Shown here: one piece after another, positions 1 to 12,480 of the stretch
Numbering within the stretch: position 1 is the stretch's first letter
How the letters are laid out: each line of letters begins with the position of its first letter
DNA from: Casuarina equisetifolia
Lineage: Eukaryota; Streptophyta; Magnoliopsida; Fagales; Casuarinaceae
Direction of reading: 5' to 3'
Assembly (NCBI GenBank): GCA_028551475.1
Contig: CM052358.1
Coordinates: 21,292,853 to 21,356,852, forward strand
DNA length: 64,000 nucleotides
Notes under the pieces: model-generated
Told to the model about the DNA's origin: nothing
The model's database searches: none
The model's input: only the letters and a program-made list of their open reading frames with translations
Made by a program: the position numbers and the translations under genes

Positions 1-664
1 TTAAATTGTATTCATAAATTTCTCAAAGGTGTCAACAAGTAGCCAAACTCCACAGAACCTTGCCTTTAGGGTTGTTTAGTGATACCCCATCACCACCTAT
101 AGTTCCTTGTCATAAAAAATGACATTGGGGGTTCCTTCTATCATTGATGGCATATGTCCTTTCATTAGAACCGTAGGTATGTTCGACAATTGTTCCACTG
201 CAATGTGCAACAATGATGCAATGACATAAAACAATCAGCAAAGGAAGAAGCCATTAGGTTTAGCTTTTCAAGTTGCCAACAATGGTTGCTCACTAACCAA
301 TCATGTGTTGATTGGTGGTGGACACCCCACAATGGGCGGGGTGGTTAATCTAACAACCATGGTGGTGAGAAAGTCTCGAGATTCGTGCCACCATGGGATT
401 GCTTTTTAAATAAGATTGACATAATTATAAGAATTTGAAAAATGAGATGAATATTATCTTTCTCTTTTTGGCAAGTAGCCTCTACAAGTAGTGGGCTTTC
501 TAGTCATCACCCTTTCATCCACCTAGAATTTACTAAGAGAGATGGTTATTGTGAGTTCTAAACCTAGCTTGTATCTCATGAGTTGGTTCTACAAATATGT
601 ATGTTATGTCTGTAGTGATTTTTGTCATTATAGGAGAGAATCTTTCATGCTAAGTTGTTTACAT
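1..664. other. AT-rich flank, no gene seen
   Basis: No open frame or recognisable domain is visible here. It is the original target DNA into which the copia element was inserted, and its last five bases (TACAT) are half of the target-site duplication. Confidence 0.5.
660..664. repeat. Target-site duplication, left copy (TACAT)
   Basis: TACAT directly precedes the first base of the 5' LTR and is repeated right after the 3' LTR at 9,246-9,250. A 5-bp duplication is the normal footprint of Ty1/copia integrase. Confidence 0.9.
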
Positions 665-2263
665 TGTTGGAAAATAGGGTTTTGTTGTGACTAAAAATAT
701 TTTCTTGAAAAGTATCAATTCTCAAAATATGTTTTTCTAAATGTGCAAAAAGCAAAACTATAGGAAGTAAAAGGTGTATAAATTATAATATCAATTAATG
801 ATATTATAAAGTAACTGGGTTCCTACATTTTCTCATAAAATATACTTTTAAAGTATTTGTTACATATATTCAAATAAATGATGATTATTTAAATATATTG
901 TTTATCTAAATATTTCCTCAAGAACTATGAAGTATACTTTAATATATTTTAGGAATATGATACTTGGTTGGTGAAATTGCAGGAAAAATATGTGAGCTTA
1001 AGTTCAATATATGCAATACATTACAAATGTATTGATATTGGATCATGTTGATATTGGACTAGGTACACATGCTGAATATATATAGTATTACTGGACTGGA
1101 CTGTGGCTGTTGGACTGTGAGAACATAGGTGCGGCCCAAGTTCACATCAGCCTGCCTGATCCCGTTTCCACTACGGTGTCGCATTGATCATTATCTGAGA
1201 TCTCCATTACGGTGTCGTCTTGATCACACTAGAACCCTTTTCGGTACGCTTGTTGGCTATGACGTCGTCTCACTTAAGGGCACATAAGAGACGCTTATCT
1301 CTCGAGGGGTCAAGCCCTAACCATATCATTCTCACCCCGATGCTGCCTTTGTCTTTCTCAAGCGCTGAAGCTCCAACGAAACAAATCTTAAGGAGATGGG
1401 TTGTCAAAACGGTCAGATTTTGAATCAAAAGGGTGAAATGAAGCTGATTTGATGGACAGTCTACTATTCCCAATGGATAGAAGGCTATGGTTCAGGTTTG
1501 ACTCAAATAGAAAACCTTAGATTTGCTTCTATTTAAAGGAGATGTGTTCATGAAAGGATTGATTGATGAGCAACATTTATTTGAAGCATTTTTGTTTGTG
1601 AAGATAATTTGCTCAGCTTGCTTAACATCTGCTTCGAGATCATACACCATTTTCGTGGTTTACAAGCTTTCAGTAATAGTTGATTATTTGGTTCAATCTT
1701 TGAGAATATCATCAATTATAGCTTGTATAACATTATTTATGTGCTGATTTCACTTATAAACATTTTTGCACATAAATCTAGAGGAAAATTTGAAACCCTA
1801 ATTTCACCAATTTGGGGATTTCATATTAGGAGCTTTGTATCTTGATATATTTGTTTAAATAGCTCCTTTGATCAGTAATATCCCATATATTGACATATTA
1901 TTTGGGGATTTGCTATTGTATATGATCCTTTGATCACTATCTGTACTCGGACGTGGTAATTCCTTGAGAAGAGATTAGTTGGATTAAGGAGAACGTGTTC
2001 TCCTAATCAGATTAAGTAAAGGGGACTTCAATCAATTTGATTGAAGGAAAAGAGGGTGGACGTAGGACTCTAAGATATAGTGCAGAACCACCGTGGTAAA
2101 TTGGGTATTTCTTTTCTTGTCCTTTCCTTGATTACATATTTCTGTTTGCATATTATTACTATTATACAAATTGTTAAAGTTATTGTTAGATTTTAGAAAG
2201 AAAAGGATTGTTCGGTACAACAACAATTTAACCCCCCTTCTTGTTAGGTCATAAAACTCAACA
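665..2263 (+). repeat. 5' LTR of the copia element
   Basis: This 1,599-bp repeat matches 7,660-9,245 along its whole length, starts with TGTTGG and ends with CTCAACA. It contains only short spurious open frames. Confidence 0.93.
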
Positions 2264-2264
2264 A

Positions 2265-2281
2265 TTGGCATTAGAGCCAGG
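2265..2281 (+). promoter_or_regulatory. Primer-binding site of the copia element
   Basis: TTGGCATTAGAGCCAGG begins two bases after the 5' LTR and resembles the initiator-methionine tRNA complement (TGGTATCAGAGCC) used by plant copia elements. Confidence 0.8.
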
Positions 2282-2324
2282 TTCTTTGATTGAAAGGACT
2301 AACATCCTAGAGTAGATCCACATT

Positions 2325-4130
2325 ATGGCTTTTGAAAAAGGGTTAGCTATTACGGGGTTTAATAAACCTCCCTTGTTTGATGGTATTAATTTTAGGCACT
2401 GGAAACAATTAATGCAAGTCTTTCTAATAGGTCAAGATCTAGAAGCTTGGCAAGTAACCAAGAAAGGTATTACACTACCCGAAACTGATGAATGGTCAAA
2501 AAATGAGGCTAAATTGATGGGGTTAAATGCTAAGTCCATGAATATGATCTATAGTGGTCTTAGAACACATGAGTTTAACAAAGTGTCCTTTTGCATTACT
2601 GGTAAAGAAATTTGGAACAAGTTAGAGGCCATCTATCAAGGAACTAAAAGGGTAAAGTCTTCTAAGGTCAGTATGCTTACACATGACTATGAACTATTTA
2701 TTATGAAAGATTTTGAAACTATTAGTGATATGTTTGGTAGGTTTACTGAAATTATTTCTGAATTGAAATTATTAGGAAAAACCTATACAAATGAGGAAAT
2801 GGTGAGAAAAATGTTAGTATCCCTACCCAAGAGTTGGGACCCTAAAAAGATGGCCATAGAAGAAGCTCATGATCTAGAGGTGCTGACCTTAGATGATCTA
2901 CTAGGTTCTCTTAAGACTCATGAAATGCAACTTATGAGAAAAGAGAAAGAAAAAGAAAACAGAAGATCACTTGCACTTAAAGTAGAGGTTGAAAAAGTTG
3001 AAGAAGAAGAGTCAAAAAATGATGAAGTAGCCCTTATAGCTAGAAGGTTTAAAAAATTTCTAAGAAGAGGCTTAAACAAAAACATAGGGCAAAATAGGAG
3101 AATGTGTGCTATGAATGCAGGAAACTAGGACATATCAAGATTGATTGTCCTACAATCAAGAAGAGAAATAGCAAGAACAAAAAGAAAGCAATGATTGCTG
3201 CCTGGGATGATGAGAACTCCTCATTTGATGAAGAAACTTAAGAAGAGGTTGCACATCTATGTCTAACCACAACAGCAACTCTTGAGGAAGAAGATCATGA
3301 GGTAAATGATTTTGAACTATCTCTTTAAATAAATTCTGGATTAGAAACTGCATTCTCTGATCTAGTTGAATATATGAATAAATTGAAAGATAAATATAAA
3401 AAGTTAAAAGAAAAAAATAAATTTGAAAAACAGGAACATTTGACTTCTGTATAAAAAATTGATTGTATTGACGAACAGAGTACAGAACCTATTGCATATG
3501 AAGATCAAACTGAAAAGAAAAATGCCGTGATCTCTTTGAATGATGACATTGTTATTTCTGCCAATGCAGATATAAAGTATGATGCATGTATGAATGATAT
3601 GTATGAAAAACAAGAAAAATCTAAAAACATGCAATTAGGAACAGAAACCTTATGTACTGTCAGTGCATCTTCTGATATTGAAATACATGAAAAAAGGAAT
3701 TCACATGTGTGTGCTAAAAATCTTAAAAATAGAATTTGTGAACTAGAAAAAGAAAATTGTGATTTGAAATCAAAACTTGATGCAAGTAACTTGCTGTTAC
3801 AAAAATTCACAAATGGTAGTTGCATGTTAGACGAAATTTTAAATTCTCAAAGAAGTATATATGATAAGGTGGGACTAGGGTATAAATTGAATGATAAATC
3901 AAAATCATTTACTCAATTCTTTAAGGAAAAAGAAGGTTCAATCCCACTGCATAAAAATAAATGCTCCTTCTGCAGTTATTTTGGTCATGATTTTGATAAA
4001 TGTCCCATAAGACTTAGAAAGGCCTACAAAGTAAAGAAACTTTGGTTGCCTAAGAATGACAAGAATCTAAGTCGAACTAACACTCATGGACCCAAAGTAA
4101 AAAGGGTACCAAGCACTCCAACAATTAAAT
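2325..4130 (+). mobile_element. Copia gag-type region (fossil)
   Basis: The first part (about 2,325-3,130) encodes a UBN2-type Gag core, including an NKPPLFDGINFRHWK stretch and a conserved LLGSLKTHEM stretch, followed by a zinc-knuckle-like C-x2-C signature near 3,105-3,150. A lysine- and glutamate-rich coiled-coil-like segment follows, then a second knuckle-like cluster near 3,960-4,010 (CSFCSYFGHDFDKCP). The region is broken. Confidence 0.8.
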
Positions 4131-4169
4131 TTGTTTCTACAGGAAATGAAGGCATGGATAAGGAAAGAA

Positions 4170-7100
4170 AAGCTCAAGAACATGTGGATTCTGGACAGCG
4201 GATGCTCTCGACACATGACTAGGATGAGGGATCTTTTCTCAACACTTAAGTTAAAAAATGGAGGTACGGTATCTTTTGGAGATAACTCCAAAGGAAGAAT
4301 AAGAGGAATGGGAACAATAGGTAACTCTAACACCCTACTCATATCCAAAGTATTGCTTGTAGATGAGCTAAAATTTAACTTACTTAGCATAAGTCAATTG
4401 TGTGATAAAGGGTTCAAAATAAAATTTAGAAAAGAAAGTTGTCTTGTTGAGTATGCTGATCATAAAATTGTTGGAAAAAGGAAAGACAATATCTATGTGC
4501 TTGATTTGAGCAAGATGAATATTAAACAAACATGTTTGGTTGTAAATAGAAATATTGATGCTTGGTTGCGGCATAGAAAGCTAGGACATGCGGGTCTAAG
4601 ATTGATAGAAAAATTGTATAAGTACAATTTAGTAAAAGGTCTTCCTTCTCTAGAATTCAACAATGATACAATATGTGAAGCATGCATTAAGGGCAAACAC
4701 ACACAAAGCAGCTTCAAATTGAAGCTTGTGGTGAGCACATCTAGACCATTAGAAATACTACACATGGACCTTTTCAGTCCTATAAGAACAACAACATTGA
4801 ATGGTAAACAATATGTCTTAGTTATTATAGATGATTATTCTAGATTCACATGGACATATATGCTTGCTAGGAAAGATGAAGCTTTTGAAAAGTTTGCTGA
4901 ATTTTGTAAAATGATTCAAAATGAAAAAGGTTTTTCAATTGTAAAAATAAGGACTAATCATGGTGGAGAATTTCAAAACCAACTGTTTTAAAAATTTTGT
5001 TCAGAAAATGGTATATCACACAACTTTTCAGCTCCTAGAACACCATAACAAAATGGTGTTGTTGAAAGAAAAAACAGAACACTTCAAGAGATGGCTAAAA
5101 CTATGATGTGTGAATACAATCTTCCAAAACATTTTTGGGGAGAAGCTATAAACACTACCTGCTATATCTCAAATCGTTCATTAATAAGACCTATTTTGAA
5201 AAAGACACCCTTTGAGTTATTCTTTGAAAGAAAACCAAACATTTCATATTTTCATATTTTTGGAAGTAAATGTTTTATCTTGAAACACGGAAAGGAATCA
5301 CTTGGAAAATTTGATTCCAAAAGTGATGAAGGAATATTTCTTGGATACTCTCACACAAGTAAAGCATATAGGATATTTAATAAACGCACTTTAGTTGTAG
5401 AAGAGTCAATTCATATTAAGTTTGAAGGTGAATGCCAAGGTATTCTAGAGACTGAAGCAAATGATGGAACTAAAAATGTTCCAAACAGGGCTGAAGTTTA
5501 GGGGGAGGCCGAAACTAGAGAACCCTCCTTCCCTAGAGTTAGAAATGAAGTAGATCACAATCACATTATAGGTGATCCAAATGTTAAAGTAAGCACAAGG
5601 TCTCAGGTTCACAACATATGTGAACATCAAGCCTTTTTATCTCAAGTATAGCCTAAGAAAGTAGATGAAGCTCTTAAGGATGAAAACTAGCTTCTTGCTA
5701 TGCAAGAAGAATTGAATTAGTTTGAAAGAAGCAAGGTCTGGAACCTAGTTCCTAGACCAAAGGATCATCCGGTCATAGGTACAAAATGGGTATTTCAGAA
5801 CAAACTAGATGAAAATGGTACCATCACTAGAAATAAGGCTAGATTAGTAGCACAAGGATATAGTCAAGAAGAAGGAATTGACTATGATGAAACATTTGCA
5901 CCTGTAGCTAGATTGGAAGCTATTCGGATCTTACTTGCATTTGCTTGCAGTATAAACTTTACCTTATTTCAAATGGATGTTAAAAGTGCATTTTTGAATG
6001 GTATTATAAAAGAAGAAGTATATGTTAAACAACCACCCGGATTTGAAGATCCAATTTATTCAAACCATGTCTTTAGATTATCAAAAGCTTTATATGGTTT
6101 GAAACAAGCTCTATGAGCTTGGTATGATAAATTAAGGTCATTTTTAATTAATCATGATTTCAGAAAAGGAAAAGTGGATAACACATTATTTATAAAGAAC
6201 AAAGGAAAAGAAAGTTTGATTGTTCAAATATATGTTGATGATATTGTGTTTGGCTCTACTAACTCAAAATTATGTGAAGAATTTACTGCATACATGCAAA
6301 GTGAATTTGAAATGAGTATGATGGGTGAATTAACATACTTTCTTGGTTTACAAATCAAACAAACCAACAAAGGGACTTTTATAAGTCAAACCAAATATAC
6401 AAATGAATTGCTCAAGAAATACAAGATGCATGATTCTAAACCAATGAACACACCAATGAACACTTCTTTATCATTATCTAATGATGAAGATGAAATTAGT
6501 GTAAATACAAAATTGTATCGTGGTATGATTGGTTCTTTATTATACTTAATTGCATCCAGGCCTGATATCATGTTTAGTGTGTGTCTATGTGCTAGATATC
6601 AATCCAATCCTAAAGAACCGCATCTAGTTACTATTAAGGGGATATTTAGATATCTTAGAGACACAGCTTCCCTAGGAATCTGGTACCCTAGAGACACCAC
6701 TCTAGATTTGCATGCATTTAGTAACTCTGATTATGCTAGTTGCAAACTAGATAGGAAGAGTACAAGTGGTGGATGTCATTATCTTGGAAATATGCTTATT
6801 TCTTGGCACTTTAAAAAATAAAACTGTGTAGCTCTTTCTTCTACTAAAGCTGAATATATTGCTGCTGCCAATAGATGTGCTCAACTCTTATGGATGAAAC
6901 AACAATTGGAAGACTATGGAATCTTATCACATAGAGTTCCACTAAAATGTGATAACACAAGTGCAATAAATCTCACTAGGAATCCTATTCAGCACTCTAA
7001 AACAAAGCATATAGAAATTAGACATCATTTTATTCGCAATCATGTTCAAAAAGGTGATATTATGCTTGAATTTATGAGTACTGATAAGCAAATTGCCAAT

Positions 7101-7180
7101 ATTTTAACCAAACCTTTACCAAAGGATAGATTTTATGCTCTTAGACGAGAACTTGGCATGTTACTTCCTGAAAACCTTTA
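4170..7180 (+). mobile_element. Copia pol-type region (fossil)
   Basis: Domains appear in copia order. An aspartic protease signature (WILDSGCSRHM) lies near 4,180. The integrase zinc region (LGHAG, then CEACIKGK) spans about 4,560-4,730 and the integrase core (HMDLFSPI, IDDYSRFTW) about 4,740-5,500. Reverse transcriptase ([26 protein letters not shown]) spans about 5,690-6,400, and RNase H (KHIEIRHHF, ILTKPLPKDRF) about 6,690-7,180. Integrase before reverse transcriptase is diagnostic of Ty1/copia rather than gypsy. The region is interrupted several times and cannot act as a polyprotein. Confidence 0.9.
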
Positions 7181-7644
7181 AATTGCTTATTACTGCTATC
7201 TCTCTATTTTTTTTATTGTTCTTCACACTACTCGGTTTGAGGGAGAGCAGTTCTAATCTCACTCATACAGCCTCCGGTCAGTACCCTACTTTTCTCTCCA
7301 TTTCATTGTTGCCTGCTCATTTTTTTACTGTATCTTCTCCTGCTCACTTGCATAATTATTCTTTTTGCTTATGACAAAAAGGGGGAAAGAATAATGTGCA
7401 CATGTGAAGTCTCATTTCTGACTATCAATGCAGAATGTGGGATACATATACATATCACCTCTGTTTAACAAAATTTCTACATGTTCTATACAAACTTTCG
7501 AACTTTGCTAGTCACATGCATAGGAGACATGTGTTTGATCATAAAGATGTATCCATGATGCAATGTTGAGCTATGTTCCTTTTGAAAAACATAATTGATA
7601 TTTGATGACATGTGCGATATTATTGAAATATATTTTGTCATCAT
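7181..7644 (+). mobile_element. Copia 3' internal non-coding region
   Basis: About 460 bases separate the RNase H end from the polypurine tract. It is AT-rich, and one short hydrophobic frame is not a recognisable envelope gene. Confidence 0.6.
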
Positions 7645-7659
7645 CAAAAAGGGGGAGAT
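7645..7659 (+). promoter_or_regulatory. Polypurine tract of the copia element
   Basis: A run of A and G (AAAAAGGGGGAGAT) sits directly against the start of the 3' LTR, the expected plus-strand primer position. Confidence 0.85.
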
Positions 7660-9245
7660 TGTTGAAAAATAGGGTTTTGTTGTGATGAAAATATTTTCTT
7701 GAAAAATATCAATTCTCAAAATATGTTTTTCTAAATGTGCAAAAGCAAAACTATAGGAAGTAAAAGGTGTACAAATTCTAATATCAATTAATGATATTAT
7801 AAAGTAACCGGGTTCCTACATTCTCTCATAAAATATACTTTTAAAGTATTTGTTACATATATTCAAATAAATGTTGATTATTTAAATATATTGTTTATCT
7901 AAATATTTCCTCAAGAACTATGAAGTATACTTTAATATATTTTAGGAATATGATACTTGGTTGGTGAAATTGCAGGAAAAATATATGAGCTTAAGTTCAA
8001 TATATGCAATACATTACAGATGTATTGATATTGGACCGGGTACACATGATGAATATATATAGTATTATTGGACTGGATTGGACTGTGGTTGTTGGACTAT
8101 GAGAACATAGGTGAGGCCCAAGTTCACGTCAGCTTGCCTAATCCTGTTTCCACTACGGTGTCGCATTGATCATTATCTGAGATCTCCATTACGGTGTCGT
8201 CTTGATCACACCAAAACCCTTCTCGGTACACTTGCTGGCTACGACGTCATCTCACTTAAGGGCACATAAGAGACGCTTATCTCTCAAGGGGTCAAGCCCT
8301 AACCGTGTCATTCTCACCCCGACGCTGCCTTTGTCTCTCTCAAGCGCCAAAGCTCCAACAAAACAAATCTGGAGGAGATGGGTTGTCAAAACGGTCGGAT
8401 TTTGAATCAAAAGGGTGAAATGAAGCTGATTTGATGGACAATCTACTATTCCCAACGGATAGAAGGCTACAGTTCAGGTTTGACTCAAATAGAAAACCCT
8501 AGATTTGCTTATATTTAAAGGAGATATGTTCGTGAAGGGATTGATTGATGAGCAACATCTATTTGAAGCATTTTTGTTTGTGAAGATAATCTGCTTAGCT
8601 TTCTTAACATTTGATTCAAGATCATACACCATTTTCATGGTTTACAAGCTTTCGGTGATAGTTGATTATTTGGTTCAATCTTTGAGAATATCATCAATTA
8701 TAGCTTGTATAACATTATTTATGTGCTGATTTCACTTATAAACATTTTTGCACATAAATCTTGAGGAAAATTTGAAACCTTAATTTCACCAATTTGGGGA
8801 TTTCGTATTAGGAGCTTTGTATCTTGATATATTTGTTTAAATAGCTCCTCTGATCAGTAATATCCCATATATTGACATATTATTTGGGGATTTGCTATTG
8901 TATATGATCCTTTGATCACTATCTGTACTCGGACGTGGTAATTCCTTGAGAAGAGATTAGTTGGATTAGGGAGAACGTGTTCTCCTAATCAGATTGAGTA
9001 AAGGGGACTTCAATCAGTTTGATTAAAGGAGAAGAGGGTGGACGTAGGACTTTAAGATAGAATGCCGAACCACCATGGTAAATTAGGTGTTTCTTTTCTT
9101 GTCCTTTCCTTGATTACATATTTCTGTTTGCATATTATTACTATTATACAAATTGTTAAAGTTATTGTTAGATTTTAGAAAGAAAAGGATTGTTCGGTAC
9201 AACAACAATTAACCCCCCCTTCTTGTTAGGTCATAAAACTCAACA
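7660..9245 (+). repeat. 3' LTR of the copia element
   Basis: This 1,586-bp partner of the 5' LTR begins TGTTGAAAAATAGGG and ends CTCAACA. It differs from the 5' copy by scattered substitutions and small indels. Confidence 0.93.
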
Positions 9246-9250
9246 TACAT
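9246..9250. repeat. Target-site duplication, right copy (TACAT)
   Basis: The same TACAT as at 660-664, immediately after the CA end of the 3' LTR. Confidence 0.9.
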
Positions 9251-9690
9251 AAGTGATATTCAACCTTTATGCTTTGATGATCTTTTCTTCCAACTAAATT
9301 GACATGTTCTTGGTTTCATCATTCTTCTAGGCATAAAACTTCTCTTTCGGTGACCATTTTAAATGATTCCAACTCGTTTTGTGAGCCATGGCCATGCAAC
9401 AAATGGCAATTAGCTATGTATGATTATGGCAGGAATACTATTCACACTTTAATTTGAATTTAATCATTAAATTCATTTGGCCAACACTTTAATTTGGGTT
9501 AAGTGTGAAGGCTTAGGTCGACAATTGTGAAGCGTAAGGGAAAAGAAGACTAGTCATCCAAATGTTTAAACAAGGCCCATTGGCTTAACCTATAAAGCAA
9601 TGGTTGCATTGTATTGATGTGTTTGGATTAAAGGTGAGGACTCATCCTCAACAAACTTTGTGTTAATGGTAATTGAAAATTAGGTGTAAA
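9251..9690. other. AT-rich spacer, no gene seen
   Basis: This continues the pre-insertion target DNA interrupted at 664. It may belong to the older copia relic that follows, but no domain is readable here. Confidence 0.4.
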
Positions 9691-12480
9691 ACTAGTTTAT
9701 TTAAGAAAGGGTGTGTACTTGGGCGTAAGACCAATGCACAGGCTTAAGTCTTTTAAATCTAATAATGGGAGTGAATATTATAGTAAAGAGTTTGATGATT
9801 TCTATTTGCAAGAAGGAATTAAGAGAATTAAGGTTACCCTAGAACTCCACAAGAAAATGAAGTTGTAAAGCAAATGGACTATACTAGTCTAGAAAGAGGA
9901 AGAGCTATGATTTATGATGCAAGACTTCCATAGAACTACTGGGGCAATGCTTTTAATACAATGATATTATTATTGAATAGAAACCTTCCTATGGTGTTGA
10001 ATTTTCATTTTCCCAAAGAAAAGTGGACGAGAAAACAAGTAAACTATTATACCTCAAAGTATTTAGGTGTGAGGCATATGCACTTCTAAAGGATCAAAAT
10101 AGAGGTAAGTTATACTCTAAAGCTTACAAGTTTTATTTGCTTGGATATGACAAAGATGAATATGGTTATAAATTGTGGGATGGTGAAATGAAGATGTATA
10201 AGTTTAGAGATATAGTTTTCAATGGGGACAAACAATATAAGGACAAAAAAGATTGGGAAGTGCAAAAGAAGTTTGATGTGATAATGCAAACTTAGATGCT
10301 CTAGAGAAATCATGCAACGATAATTCTCAAGAATCCATTGCCCAAGCCTCAACTTCAAAAAGTTCACCAAAGGATCAATCTCACACTCCACTTATTACTC
10401 TATCTTTGAGAAGATCTTTTAAGGAAAGATATGCTTTTTCTAGGTATTCTTTATTTTTTAATTATATTCTGTATACTAATGCAGGTGAGCATGAGATTAG
10501 GCAAGAGGCTTTGAGATATAATGCTACGGCTAAGTGGGAACAAGCTATGGATGAAGAGTATGACTCTTTGATGTCAAACCAAACTAGGATTTGGTTAAGC
10601 TACGAAAAGATAAAAGGGCATTGTATTCAAGATGGATTTACAAGACCAAGAATTAAGTAAATGGAAATAAGTAGTACAAAGTAAGACTTGTTGTTGAGGA
10701 GTATGCATAAAACAAAGGGAATAGATTTTGAGAAAGTATTGCTTCGATTGTTAAGATGACTTTAATACTAGTTATGTTGAGTTTGGTAGCTATTTTAGAT
10801 CTTCATCTAGAGTGTTGGATGTGAAGATAGCTTTTCTTCATGGTGATTAGGAGGAAGATCTTTACATGTATCAACCAAAGGGACTTAAAGTTAAAGGAAA
10901 AAAATTTTGTATGCAAACTCAAGAAAAGTCTATATGATTTAAAATAAGCTTTAAGACAATAGATTTAAAATTTGACAATTTCATAAATGAGTAAAAGTTT
11001 GAGCAATGCTTAAGTGACCATTGTGTTTATTTTAAGGAGACACCATTAGGTAATTATTTTATCTTGATTTTGTATGTTAATGACATGCTTGTCTATAGAA
11101 CAAATATGCATGATATAAATAAGTTAAAGAATCAACTTAAGAGCCATTTTTCAATGAAAGATCTTAGGGTGGTATAGTAGATCCTTAGTATGAAGATACC
11201 TCGAGATAGAGAAAAACATATTTTGAAGTTGTTTCAATAAGACTATGTTGAAAGATTGATCGAAAAGTTCAATATGAAATGTGCAAAGCTAGTTGCTTAA
11301 CCTATTGCAAGATATTTTATGCTATTGTTAAAAGATTGTTTATAGACAATTAAGGAATGTAAATTCATGGAGAATATTCTTTATGCTTTAACAGTAGGTA
11401 GTTTGATGTACGCCATAGTTAGTACAAGGCCAAATATTGCATAGGTAGTTGTCGTGATTAGCATATTTATGAATAAACCTAGAAAGGTGCACTAGAATGC
11501 AGTTAAGTGGATTTTCATATATGTGCAAAGGACTTCTTTTTCTTGTCTTCACTTTGGAGGTTAAGAACTTGTTCTTAAAGTTATGTGGATATAGACTTGT
11601 CAAGAGATGATGATGGTGGTAAAAGTACTCTAGGTTACATATTTACAATTTGGGGACCAACTGTTAGTTAGATGTCCAAGTTACAATTAATCCTAGCATT
11701 GTTAACCATGGAAATAAAGTATATAGACACAATTGAAGGATCAAAAGAGTTTGGTTACAAGGATTCTTGAAGGAGCTTGGTCAGAAGTAAAAGGATAGTG
11801 CGTTATGTATAAATAACTAGAATGCTATACATCTTGCTAAGAATGTAATGTTCCACTCCAAGTCAAAACATTTCAATAAAAGATATCACTTCATCAGGTA
11901 AGTGATAGAGGATGGATGTGTGAAGTTGAAAAAGGTACACAACTTAGAATTTGGTAGACATGTTGACCAAAGTGGTGGATAGAGACAAGTTGAGTTTTTG
12001 CTTAACTTGTGTGGAGCTTAAGAGCTAGAGCTTAGGTAGGGGTAGTTTTCATTTCCTAGTAGTAGCTCTTACTTCTATGGTACTAGGATGTTACACTATT
12101 CATTCCAAGGGGGAGATTCATTATATATTGTAATGTATAGTGTAAGACAAAATAGTCATTCCATTGTGCTATAGATGGAATGACTATATACTCTTGTATT
12201 ATCACGCAATATTGTGTGTGAATTGACAAAAAGCATGTCAATGAGTGCATATTGTGAGTGAGAGAGCTTCTATAAGTGTATTGACTGTGAGTGTAAGCAA
12301 TGTGAGTGTGCTTTGCTTGTAAGCTATGGAGAAGGAAAAAGTTACCCCTAAAATGGAAGTAAGGTATCTTTTTGGGCCTAAACTACTCTATATGCTTATG
12401 TTAACATATATAAGTTGGTTCATATTAATCCTAGTGTCTCTACATAAATTGTAGGTCTTAACCCTTTCTTATCCCAACAA
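9691..12480 (+). mobile_element. Degraded Ty1/copia relic, sense orientation
   Basis: Integrase-like text is readable at about 9,750-10,290 (SNNGSEYYSKEFDDF; FRCEAYALLKD; YKFYLLGYDKDEYGY). Reverse-transcriptase-like text runs about 10,480-11,300 and RNase-H-like text about 11,590-12,000. A purine-rich tract (CCAAGGGGGAGATTC) near 12,106-12,120 precedes an apparent remnant of the 3' LTR up to about 12,480. The wording resembles the Tnt1/Tork group. No gag is recognisable, breaks are very many, and it is much older than the element at 665-9,245. Confidence 0.75.

Larger units (their letters stand above)
665..9245 (+). mobile_element. Ty1/copia LTR retrotransposon, nearly complete fossil
   Basis: The element is 8.58 kb, bounded by two long direct repeats that start TGTTG and end CAACA. 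It has a primer-binding site, gag and pol-type regions in copia order (protease, integrase, reverse transcriptase, RNase H), a polypurine tract and a 5-bp target duplication. Gag style (a UBN2-like domain with a long charged second part) and the YVDDIVFGST reverse-transcriptase motif resemble the SIRE/Maximus or Tork side of Copia; the lineage is an inference. The coding part is broken in roughly ten places, so it is a fossil. By eye the two LTRs differ at about 4-5% of positions, which suggests an insertion about 1.5-2 million years ago at a fast grass-type rate and several million at slower woody-plant rates. Confidence 0.93.

Noticed and set aside
1220-1747. Open frames within the LTRs (and their twins at 8,202-8,729)
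   Set aside because: Both copies lie in LTR sequence, have no known domain, and recur only because the LTRs are duplicates.
7135-7374. Possible envelope-type gene downstream of copia RNase H
   Set aside because: Only 79 codons, overlapping the pol end, with no signal-peptide or transmembrane arrangement beyond one hydrophobic run. Not enough to call an envelope.
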